DNA from: Candidatus Nanohalarchaeota archaeon
Lineage (GTDB): Archaea; EX4484-52; B79-G9
Reading direction: 5' to 3'
NCBI GenBank assembly: GCA_003660865.1
Contig: QMVA01000036.1
Location: forward strand, 1-9,491
DNA: 9,491 nt
Below, piece after piece: positions 1 through 6,226 of this stretch (the first letter of the stretch is position 1; every line of letters begins with the position of its first letter). The notes below the pieces were generated by a model. It was given only the letters and a program-made list of their open reading frames with translations. It had not been told where the DNA came from and made no database searches. The position numbers and the translations under genes were made by a program.

Positions 1-1
1 T

Positions 2-139
2 AATTTTGTCAAGGCGCATGGAACACTATCTGTCAAATCATCTAAGAATTGGATAGTGGAACACATTACTCCTGCAATGAAAGCAGGTATTAGCGGGCGT
101 GTCTGTGGGATAGCAGATATATTCAGTTGTCACGTATAA
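2..139 (+). pseudogene. C-terminal fragment of a DDE-type transposase (runs off the left edge)
   Basis: An open frame enters from the left edge and gives 45 residues before a TAA stop at 137-139. It begins NFVKAHGTLS and contains ITPAMKAGI about 22 residues further on. This resembles the C-terminal end of DDE/integrase-core transposases, in which an N-F-x-x-x-H-x-x-L segment is followed closely by TPA-x-x-AG(I/L). The catalytic residues would lie upstream, outside the window, so it cannot be judged whether the gene is intact or decayed; it is entered as a pseudogene only because it is partial here. A T6 tract at 163-168 could end its transcript. No terminal inverted repeat could be paired with it inside the window. 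The family (IS1-like or another DDE group) is not resolved. Confidence 0.5.
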
Positions 140-162
140 ATTGGTGGGGTACCATCTTTCTG

Positions 163-168
163 TTTTTT
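163..168 (+). terminator. Oligo-T tract after the transposase fragment
   Basis: A run of six T lies 24 nt downstream of the transposase stop codon. Archaeal RNA polymerase terminates at oligo-T runs without needing a hairpin. It also lies upstream of the TATA box of the next gene, so it would separate the two units. Confidence 0.35.
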
Positions 169-186
169 CAGATGCAGTAGAAGTAG

Positions 187-200
187 GTGCGATTTCGCAC
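187..200. repeat. Perfect 6-bp palindrome in the leader region of the glycosidase-like gene
   Basis: GTGCGA and TCGCAC are separated by two T residues, a perfect inverted repeat of 14 nt. It sits about 20 nt upstream of the putative TATA box of the following gene. It could be a regulator-binding site or part of the 3' end of the transposase transcript; the sequence does not decide. Confidence 0.4.
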
Positions 201-218
201 TTCAGTAAATGATACTAA

Positions 219-229
219 AGTGATATAAT
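219..229 (+). promoter_or_regulatory. Putative archaeal TATA box for the glycosidase-like gene
   Basis: The stretch AGTGATATAAT, preceded by A-rich DNA that could act as a BRE, lies about 45 nt before the start codon. A start of transcription some 25 nt downstream would leave a leader of about 20 nt, enough to include the AGGTAAT Shine-Dalgarno-like motif at 259-265. Confidence 0.4.
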
Positions 230-269
230 CGAACTATGTGAGTAATGCAAAACCAAAAAGGTAATTAAT

Positions 270-1397
270 ATGAAACCCAAAAAGCTGATTTTATCAGTTA
301 TCATTATTCTGGTCATTTTCTTGCTGATCGGAATTCTTTTAGTCAATACCTGGTTAAAAGGAGAAGAACAGCCAATACCTCCTCAAAATATCACCGACGT
401 TACCGTGTCCACCTCAATGACATTTGGCGTAATAATAGATTCCGCATCATATCGTTATCCGGGACATGATAATGGCCCGGTAGACTTGAATAACGCAAAA
501 AAAGAAGTAGATGCTGCAAAAGAACTTGGTGTGGACTTCGTGAGATTTGATATAAGGAATGAAATGCTTGAATATCCAAAAGAGATACAGAAACTTGACG
601 ATATCATTGATTACGCGCGATCTAAAAATCTGGAAATTTACATAGGTGTATACGGCATGGAATCATGGATGGGGCTAAATATGTGGCTTCCCGGGCACGC
701 CTATGGAGGTTCCGGAAAAGCAGACTGGAACGAATTCAGGAACATGTACACTTCTGAATCAAAAAATCTGGCAGAAAGATACAAACCAGACTACATGATG
801 ATAATGGTAGAATGTCCATTTAACGTGGGCAATCAACTAAATACTATAAGAACCACAGAAGAATGGGTTAACTACACAAAAGAAGTCGCAGCCATGATTA
901 AAAGCATCTCTCCGGACACGAAGCTCGTCTTAAACCAGATCGTCCGAAAAGGCGGAGGACCGCACGAGAACTCAGAATTTGAATTTACAGAAGCGATTAT
1001 ATCAGATAACACCACACAGATTGATATTATTGGCGCAGATCCATACTCTCTTGACGATCTGGAAGATCAGGTTTCAAATCTTCTTCATCTCAAAAAGAAA
1101 TATAATTGGCACGGCGACATTTGGATTGGTGAAACAAACTTACTTGCTACCAGTAGATTATTCCGTCGTTCCACTCTCAAGGAAGATGAAAACCAAAAAA
1201 AATATTTTATTTACGCAATATACCTCGCCGCAAAAAATAACTTTGACGGCTTTTGTATCTTCTATTTCAGGGACGGCACCAATGATGCGGGGATGGGTAT
1301 TATGTATGATGATTTTGCTCCGAAGCCCGCTTACAATGCCATCAAAAAAATCCTGCAAAACACAACCATGCCTTTCATCCCGGGCCTAAAGGCATGA
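270..1397 (+). CDS. Membrane-anchored or secreted TIM-barrel glycoside-hydrolase-like protein
   Basis: A 375-residue protein. Lysines at 3-5 followed by a hydrophobic stretch at about 7-25 form a signal anchor or signal peptide, so the rest (about 30-375) should be outside the cell. The mature part looks like a (beta/alpha)8 glycosidase of the GH-A type. Alternating strands and helices include GVDFVRFDIR (87-96), LEIYIGVYG (121-129), YMMIMVECP (175-183) and DIWIGETN (283-290). E181 after the fourth-strand-like segment and E288 after the seventh-strand-like segment fit the acid/base and nucleophile pair of that clan; this is inference from position and motif. Tryptophans and aromatics around 133-153 could line a sugar site. 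The substrate is unknown; a role in trimming the organism's own surface glycans or exopolysaccharide is possible. The ATG at 270 is chosen because it has AGGTAAT just upstream and gives a charged n-region. It is a stand-alone gene, convergent with atpC. Confidence 0.72.
   Translation: MKPKKLILSVIIILVIFLLIGILLVNTWLKGEEQPIPPQNITDVTVSTSMTFGVIIDSASYRYPGHDNGPVDLNNAKKEVDAAKELGVDFVRFDIRNEMLEYPKEIQKLDDIIDYARSKNLEIYIGVYGMESWMGLNMWLPGHAYGGSGKADWNEFRNMYTSESKNLAERYKPDYMMIMVECPFNVGNQLNTIRTTEEWVNYTKEVAAMIKSISPDTKLVLNQIVRKGGGPHENSEFEFTEAIISDNTTQIDIIGADPYSLDDLEDQVSNLLHLKKKYNWHGDIWIGETNLLATSRLFRRSTLKEDENQKKYFIYAIYLAAKNNFDGFCIFYFRDGTNDAGMGIMYDDFAPKPAYNAIKKILQNTTMPFIPGLKA
1367..1396 (+). repeat. 9-bp hairpin spanning the end of the glycosidase-like gene
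   Basis: CATGCCTTT and AAAGGCATG form a perfect 9-bp stem with a 12-nt, GC-rich loop. The right arm overlaps the TGA stop codon at 1395-1397. No T run follows on the plus strand, so it is not a classic intrinsic terminator. It may protect the 3' end of the mRNA or help separate the two convergent transcripts. Confidence 0.45.
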
Positions 1398-1442
1398 CTA
1401 GCTGCTTCGCAACAGACAGAGGGGATTCTGGTATAAACTCTT

Positions 1443-1448
1443 AAAAAA
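1443..1448 (-). terminator. Oligo-T terminator of the ATP synthase operon
   Basis: Read on the minus strand, a T6 run lies about 30 nt after the atpC stop codon (TAA at 1481-1479), following a T-rich stretch. It is a suitable archaeal termination site. With the convergent gene on the other side, it marks the end of the operon at atpC. Confidence 0.45.
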
Positions 1449-1478
1449 CCATTATTGAAAGAACAACATCAACGCCTC

Positions 1479-2660
1479 TTAATCCTCCCTGACAACCCTA
1501 AAATCATCATCAATATCAAATCTGACATCATCTGCAATGCCCTTAAAGATACTTCTAAGCAAAATCATCTCTCTTCTCTTAAGCGCCATATATCGAAGCA
1601 TAACAGCGATACTGAATGCATAATCCTGCGCCATATCCCTGACATAATCCAGCAAAAAATCATCAAGCCTTCTCACAATCCCGTTAATCTTTCCGCTTTT
1701 TCGAAACTCATTAAACCCATTCTTAAATGCTTCCTCATAAGGCGTACCAGCCACAATCCCTAAAACCTCCTCTACATTATCAACCATACGCAGCTTATCC
1801 CTCTTATCTGTATCTATAAACAGTCCTATAGGCACAAACTGCTCACGATTTTCATTCGCATCTGCCTTCTCCATGATAAGCCTCAAAGCAACAATGATAT
1901 TTAAAATATCTGCCCTGAGAGCGCAAAAATTCCTCACAACCATTGAATCAACAGGATTCATGATTCTCTGTTTTCTCTTTCGCAAAAACCCGCGTCTTAC
2001 AATTGAGCGCTCTCCATCCTCATATAACTTCAAAATGTTGTACTTATCAAGCATAGCATCAAGCATCGCCGGATTCTCTTTTCCCTCCGGATATTTTCTA
2101 AGATACTCATCAATTATCCTGTAATACTCTGTACCCTTCAACTTCTCAACAGCAGAGGCAACATCTTCTGAAAAAATAACATCACTCATCCGCTTGCACC
2201 CCAGAGCGGGCACATCCACAAAATTATAGCAGACATCATCCTTTCCAATCTCAATATCATTCATAACAATGCGCATCGCGTTCAGGACATTATATATTTC
2301 CCACTCACGCAGATAATAATTTGCAACGGGGGCACTCAGCTTAGGGGAGAACTTCTGCACATCAGAGATATGCCTGACAAAACACTGGCTAAACGCCATA
2401 TCACAATTCCCGGAATCAACATCATCTATCTCAGCATAGTCAGTACCTGACAACAACCCTAAACCATCCTCAACTGACTTCTGACTTCCAATATCCCTTA
2501 TGCGCGAAATAGAAAGAAGCCGCGCCTCCATCGCACTAATCCTTGCATTGGAATACGCATACGCAAAAACAGGCCACATCCTGCGTACTGTTAAAAGAAC
2601 AACCAACACTAAAAAACCGGAAATCCCGCCGGCAACAACCAGATACATGCTATCAATCAT
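1479..2660 (-). CDS. atpC: A-type ATP synthase subunit C (V-type AC39/d-like) with an N-terminal membrane anchor
   Basis: Subunit C sits between the membrane rotor ring and the central stalk and couples the ring to the shaft (family knowledge). The protein, 393 residues from the chosen start, has a hydrophobic segment at about residues 5-25 (YLVVAGGISGFLVLVVLL), then the family-typical opening AYAYSNARISAMEARLL. A helical body with three AC39-like repeats follows, including LREWEIYNVLNAMRI and RNFCALRADILNIIVALRL. The ATG at 2660 is preferred over one at 2681 because TGGGTG lies 4 nt before it. It is the last gene of the operon. It is separated from atpE by 174 nt carrying two palindromes, whereas other junctions in the operon are tight or overlapping. 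The usual downstream neighbours atpF, atpA, atpB and atpD are missing. Confidence 0.85.
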   Translation of the reverse strand: MIDSMYLVVAGGISGFLVLVVLLTVRRMWPVFAYAYSNARISAMEARLLSISRIRDIGSQKSVEDGLGLLSGTDYAEIDDVDSGNCDMAFSQCFVRHISDVQKFSPKLSAPVANYYLREWEIYNVLNAMRIVMNDIEIGKDDVCYNFVDVPALGCKRMSDVIFSEDVASAVEKLKGTEYYRIIDEYLRKYPEGKENPAMLDAMLDKYNILKLYEDGERSIVRRGFLRKRKQRIMNPVDSMVVRNFCALRADILNIIVALRLIMEKADANENREQFVPIGLFIDTDKRDKLRMVDNVEEVLGIVAGTPYEEAFKNGFNEFRKSGKINGIVRRLDDFLLDYVRDMAQDYAFSIAVMLRYMALKRREMILLRSIFKGIADDVRFDIDDDFRVVRED

Positions 2661-2728
2661 GATACACCCAATCCCATCCATTTCGCAAAATCAAAATAAA
2701 AAAAATCACCTGAAATTTGATATCCCAA

Positions 2729-2744
2729 CCGGAGCAAGATCCGG
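2729..2744. repeat. REP-like palindrome, copy 1, between atpE and atpC
   Basis: CCGGAGCAAGATCCGG has a 5-bp perfect stem (CCGGA/TCCGG) around a 6-nt loop. It matches the second palindrome at 2800-2815 at 13 of 16 positions, including the central AGCAAG, and both are followed by a GTAT motif. The pair looks like diverged copies of one extragenic palindromic element. Confidence 0.5.
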
Positions 2745-2799
2745 AGTATTACGCGAATTTCCAAGCCGGCGATTTTTAGTCTTCCCAAGTGAATTATAT

Positions 2800-2815
2800 C
2801 CGCAGCAAGCTGCGG
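2800..2815. repeat. REP-like palindrome, copy 2, between atpE and atpC
   Basis: CCGCAGCAAGCTGCGG is a perfect 7-bp inverted repeat around a 2-nt centre. Flanking ATAT/GTAT extends it to about 11 pairs with one wobble. It begins 20 nt past the atpE stop codon on the minus strand. In RNA it would form a stable hairpin that could protect the upstream message or dampen atpC expression. The core resembles REP elements mobilised by REP-associated tyrosine transposases; no such gene is in the window. Confidence 0.55.
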
Positions 2816-2834
2816 GTATGGACCCACTTTGGAA

Positions 2835-3446
2835 TCAACCAAACAATATTTTAGACACACTTGTCCTGATTTCATCTTCCTTGCTCCTGAAAATACCATC
2901 AAACGAATAATCAAGAAACATATCATTACCCTCATCCCAAAGAACAATCCCCGCACCCATTTTCCTAACCTCTTTTTCAAACCTGACATCACGCCCTGCC
3001 TCTTTTTTAACTGCATCAAGATAATTCAGATCAAAAACATCAAGCGTTTCCTTGTTCCCAAGAATCATAAGTTTATCTGTTGTACTGCACTCAATAGTGC
3101 CACGCATCAAAAGCCTGCGCAACTCATCTTTAAACTTCAAAGGACCATTACACTCAAGTTCATTCATAGCAACAGAGACAACATCACAAATAACCTCTTC
3201 CTTCACATCAAGCATCATCCTGTTCATCTCAACATTAGTCTGAGCGTCAATCTTTTTACGCTCAGCATCAGCTTTTTTTCCTGCATCAAGAAGAATGTCA
3301 TCCTTGATTTTTTTCAGGCGCAAATCAGTATCTGCATTCATCTCATCAATCTTTGCACCAGTCTCTTTTTCAAGTTCCTTTATCTTAGAGCGCACTTTAA
3401 TTTTGATTTCATCCTTGATAAGCATTGAGCCGTCATGAACTATCAT
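2835..3446 (-). CDS. atpE: A-type ATP synthase subunit E (peripheral stalk)
   Basis: Subunit E pairs with H to form the peripheral stalks that hold the catalytic head against the membrane stator (family knowledge). About 203 residues: a charged, heptad-like coiled coil in the first 75 or so residues (KSKIKELEKE-type, rich in K, D and E) is followed by a globular C-terminal domain with the characteristic GAGIVLWDEGNDMFLDYSFDGIF segment. Length is normal for the family. The start is uncertain. A GTG at 3461 overlaps the atpK TAG by one base, and ATG codons occur at 3455, 3446 and 3425. The ATG at 3446 is preferred because GGTG lies 3 nt before it, like the site used by atpC. It follows atpK directly, so translation is likely coupled. 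Confidence 0.88.
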   Translation of the reverse strand: MIVHDGSMLIKDEIKIKVRSKIKELEKETGAKIDEMNADTDLRLKKIKDDILLDAGKKADAERKKIDAQTNVEMNRMMLDVKEEVICDVVSVAMNELECNGPLKFKDELRRLLMRGTIECSTTDKLMILGNKETLDVFDLNYLDAVKKEAGRDVRFEKEVRKMGAGIVLWDEGNDMFLDYSFDGIFRSKEDEIRTSVSKILFG

Positions 3447-3460
3447 ATACACCATCCCCA

Positions 3461-3958
3461 CTAAAGCAATCCTAGCCCAATCAGGATAAGAACACCGCCT
3501 GCAAGCCCGAAAATTGCAAATGTTTCAGCCATTGCAGAAAGTACCACGAACTTCCCAAACGCCTGCGGCTGCCTGGCAGACGCAGAAATACCCCTTGTGG
3601 CAATAGCAGCTTGTGAAATAGCAGAAAGGCTTGTAATGCCGATAGTAAGTGCTACACCCATAACCGCAACACCTGTCATCAAAGATACCTCTTTCAGGGG
3701 CGTTGAAAACATCCCCACACTAAGCATAATCAAAATTCCGCCAAGCAGCCCGTAGACTGCCTGAGTTTGCGGTAGCGCCTGGAGTACAAGCGCAGTCCTA
3801 AACTGCTTCGGATTTTCAGCAACAGCTCCCGCCCCAGCCATGCCGGTCATCCCGACACCGATACTTGAAGAAAGCCCCGCCATACCTATTGAAACCCCTG
3901 CCGCAAGCGCAGCAAGCGCCATACCAATTCCAATTGCCATACATATATCTGTGGTCAA
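3461..3958 (-). CDS. atpK: A-type ATP synthase rotor subunit K (proteolipid, two hairpins, one carboxylate)
   Basis: The protein forms the membrane c/K ring whose rotation is driven by ion flow past subunit I. The frame gives 165 residues with four membrane helices arranged as two homologous hairpins. Hairpin 2 carries the ion-binding glutamate in SAMAETFAIFG (E145). The equivalent place in hairpin 1 (LPQTQAVYG) has Q64, so each four-helix unit has one carboxylate. L62, T65, Q66, Q116 and E145 match the positions that bind Na+ in the Enterococcus NtpK ring (from memory of that family). This suggests Na+ coupling but does not prove it. Two starts are possible: TTG at 3958, close behind an AGGGG, or ATG at 3940 (159 residues), which sits at the expected start of transcription of a TATA box at 3961-3972. 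It runs straight into atpE. Confidence 0.9.
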   Translation of the reverse strand: MTTDICMAIGIGMALAALAAGVSIGMAGLSSSIGVGMTGMAGAGAVAENPKQFRTALVLQALPQTQAVYGLLGGILIMLSVGMFSTPLKEVSLMTGVAVMGVALTIGITSLSAISQAAIATRGISASARQPQAFGKFVVLSAMAETFAIFGLAGGVLILIGLGLL

Positions 3959-3960
3959 AC

Positions 3961-3972
3961 CCCTATTTATAG
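3961..3972 (-). promoter_or_regulatory. Putative internal TATA box upstream of atpK
   Basis: On the minus strand the sequence reads CTATAAATAGGG, close to the archaeal TATA consensus, and it lies in the 37-nt gap between the HicB-like gene and atpK. A transcript starting about 25 nt downstream would begin at or near the ATG at 3940, giving a leaderless atpK message. Confidence 0.45.
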
Positions 3973-3995
3973 TTTTATCATTGTTTGCTTAGAAT

Positions 3996-4163
3996 TCAAA
4001 ACAATTCGTTCGTATCCGCTTCCAGATACAATTCAATAGCTTCCTTTATATTCTTAAGAGCTTCTTCTTTCGTTTCACCTTCTGAGATACACCTATTCAG
4101 AGAAAGCACGTATGCGCTAAATTCTCCCTCTTCCTGCGCCTCAGGAACAATAGTCTGCTTCAT
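3996..4163 (-). CDS. Solo HicB-like (UPF0150) small protein inside the ATP synthase operon
   Basis: A 55-residue protein aligning along its length with the HicB/UPF0150 fold: MKQTIVPEAQEEGEFSAY, then LNRC (usual LPGC) and ISEGETKEEALKNIKEAIELYLE, the family signature. HicB proteins are antitoxins that bind HicA, a small double-stranded-RNA-binding RNase; many archaeal members are solitary, with no known role. No HicA-sized frame with its GSH-type motif is adjacent, and there is no C-terminal DNA-binding domain. A GTG at 4178 would add five residues and overlap the atpI stop. The ATG at 4163 is preferred because it matches the family N-terminus; GTGAG lies about 10 nt before it. The gene sits between atpI and atpK, which are normally neighbours, and is probably co-transcribed and translationally linked to atpI. 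A function in the ATPase is possible but unsupported. Confidence 0.75.
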   Translation of the reverse strand: MKQTIVPEAQEEGEFSAYVLSLNRCISEGETKEEALKNIKEAIELYLEADTNELF

Positions 4164-4174
4164 AATAACAACAC

Positions 4175-6226
4175 TCACTTCTCAACCACAGTAACTTTCC
4201 TTTTTATTGAATAGGGCTCAAACTCAACCCCGCCACCATCGAAAAACTTCGAGAAAAACTCAACATACTGAAGCCGCAAAGAATGTATCCCTGCGCCGAG
4301 GACGCCTACCATCAGATTAAACACATGCCCGAAAACAAAAATAAGCGACCCCACAAAAATCCCGATATACGGGATATTCAAAGAAAACCCTGCAAACATA
4401 TTGACTATGTTTGCGATGCCTTCAGTGGCAAGACAAAGCGCAAGCAGCCTGATAAAAGAAAGGTCATCACCTACATATCCTGTAACATCAAAAAAGCCGA
4501 AAAGTGTCTGCACACCATTGCTCTTCGCAAGCATAACAAGAGCCAAAAGCAAGACTGCACCCATAGCAGTTGCAAAATAAGACACACCTGAAAACAACCC
4601 GAACTTCCACCAAAAGAATAACCCAAACAGCCCTACCTGAAATATCATCATCCCGACGTGACCGACAATCTGGTCTTCAAGTGATTTAATAGACTGCTTC
4701 CGCTTATACTTCACACTCTTAATCTTATTGACACAGTCCGCAATCCCGAGCAAATAGCCAATATTAATATAAACAACACCCACTACAAGCGAAAAAATCA
4801 TGACAGCAATAATCGGATTTTCCACATGATGCCCAAACACAGAGAGATTCGACTCACCAAGTGGGTCAATCAGATACCATATCCCCGGGAATACCCTGCG
4901 AAGCGCATCACCAAAATACCCCCCGCTGATAACCCCGAAAAACACAGAAGATACACCAAGCATCACAAGCATAATCCCTGCGTCCCTCCTGCTCACATGC
5001 ACTTTCCTGTACGCAGCATAAAACAAAAACCCAATAAGCGCAAGCAACAGCCCATAGCCGACATCGTTAAGCATAAACCCGAAAAAAAACATCATCGCAG
5101 GTGCAATAAGAATAGTTGGGTCAAAATCATTATACTTCGGCGTAGAATACATCCTGGTGAGTCCCTCAAATCCCTTCAAAAAAACAGGATTATCCAGAAG
5201 CACAGGCACCTTATGCGCCTGATCCTCTAAGAGGGGCTCAACAGAAAAAACAATGACCTTTCCAAAACAGGCATCCTTTACCGCAGATATCGCTTCACTC
5301 TCGCGCCTCTCACTCACAAAAAACTCAAGCACAAAAGACGTTTCAGTACCCGCGCACTTTGAAAGCAGCGAATACCTGTCAAGAATAACAGAGACTTCAT
5401 CCCTTAGTGCAGCCACTTTCTCCCCGCGCTTATTTTTACACGCACGAATCTCGCACAAAATGCCCTCCTCATCATCCTTAAGCAATCCGATTTTTCTCTC
5501 AATCTTTCGTATCTCATCCTTTGGCTTATTTTGCACCTTCGGAATCTCAAGAATCTTTGCATTAATCTGGTTAAGCGTTGACAAAACAGTATCATCAATC
5601 TCCTTTGGATACGTCAGAAGCACAAGCAAATCATTCCCGCTATCTGTCCTCTCAATAATGATTCTTTTGAAAGACTCAAGCTTTGGCCTAATCTCATCAA
5701 AACTCGCAGCATCTGTCCTGAAAAGCTTATTGCAAAAATAATCAGAACCATTCAACTCACCAAGCTTAGCATCAATTCCTGAAATCATCTGAAGAACATT
5801 CTTTTCGCAAGCAAGTTCTATTTCAGATTCCCTGCATCTTTCAATACCCTCGTGCGCATCAGCCATACTTTCTCCAATCTCATCAATAAGTATTTTTATT
5901 GTCGAAAGAGTTTCCTTCTCATCCACATCCTTTACTTTTATTTTCACCTGCGCTTCTGGAAAGAAAGAGCCCTTAACCTTAGAATCATCAAACTCTGAAA
6001 AAACATTATTGATATCATCAAGCTTCACCTCATATTGGCGAAAAGCAGCCTCATTATCAAAACAGACCTTCTCACCCAAAAGATGCTTCCATTCAGCATC
6101 ATCAATCCTTTTGGAAATATCACTTATATGCACCGCACCAAGCTTATGCAATCTGGCACAGATATCATTCTTATAGTCAAGAGGCACTATGACCTTCACT
6201 TTCTTCATTTTCACGGGTCTAAGCAT
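4175..6226 (-). CDS. atpI: A-type ATP synthase subunit I (a-subunit homologue, membrane stator)
   Basis: Subunit I provides the two ion half-channels beside the K ring and anchors the peripheral stalks. The protein is 683 residues from the ATG at 6226, close to the family norm. Residues 1 to about 365 form the cytosolic elongated coiled-coil domain. From about 370 on there are roughly eight membrane helices, starting with the TILIAPAMMFFFGFMLNDVGYG motif. The essential helix holds the conserved arginine in SFIRLLALCLATEGIAN (R593), and the end carries FGHVFNLMVGVLGAGIHSLRLQYVEFFSKFFDGGG, a family hallmark. The ATG at 6226 is chosen over a GTG at 6235. GGTGG lies 5 nt before it, its MLRPVKMKKV start matches the family, and it overlaps the atpH stop (ATGCTTAG), so the two are translationally coupled. 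The stop overlaps the start region of the HicB-like gene. Confidence 0.95.
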   Translation of the reverse strand: MLRPVKMKKVKVIVPLDYKNDICARLHKLGAVHISDISKRIDDAEWKHLLGEKVCFDNEAAFRQYEVKLDDINNVFSEFDDSKVKGSFFPEAQVKIKVKDVDEKETLSTIKILIDEIGESMADAHEGIERCRESEIELACEKNVLQMISGIDAKLGELNGSDYFCNKLFRTDAASFDEIRPKLESFKRIIIERTDSGNDLLVLLTYPKEIDDTVLSTLNQINAKILEIPKVQNKPKDEIRKIERKIGLLKDDEEGILCEIRACKNKRGEKVAALRDEVSVILDRYSLLSKCAGTETSFVLEFFVSERRESEAISAVKDACFGKVIVFSVEPLLEDQAHKVPVLLDNPVFLKGFEGLTRMYSTPKYNDFDPTILIAPAMMFFFGFMLNDVGYGLLLALIGFLFYAAYRKVHVSRRDAGIMLVMLGVSSVFFGVISGGYFGDALRRVFPGIWYLIDPLGESNLSVFGHHVENPIIAVMIFSLVVGVVYINIGYLLGIADCVNKIKSVKYKRKQSIKSLEDQIVGHVGMMIFQVGLFGLFFWWKFGLFSGVSYFATAMGAVLLLALVMLAKSNGVQTLFGFFDVTGYVGDDLSFIRLLALCLATEGIANIVNMFAGFSLNIPYIGIFVGSLIFVFGHVFNLMVGVLGAGIHSLRLQYVEFFSKFFDGGGVEFEPYSIKRKVTVVEK

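Noticed and set aside
1..269. Possible link between the left transposase fragment and the MITE at the right end
   Set aside because: No copy of the MITE terminal repeat occurs near the fragment; TGAGTAATGC at about 239-248 is only a partial resemblance. Ownership cannot be claimed.
2657..3019. A 120-codon minus-strand open frame starting inside atpE and running through the atpE-atpC gap
   Set aside because: It lies mostly over atpE in another frame and then over the palindromes, with no family-like motifs or ribosome site. It is best explained as an out-of-frame shadow.
2829..3428. A 199-codon plus-strand open frame
   Set aside because: It is antisense to the clearly recognisable atpE, its composition is odd for a protein, and no start signals are seen.
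3959..4200. A complete HicAB toxin-antitoxin pair
   Set aside because: Only the HicB-like part is present. The flanking genes are atpI and atpK, and no small HicA-type frame exists on either strand nearby.
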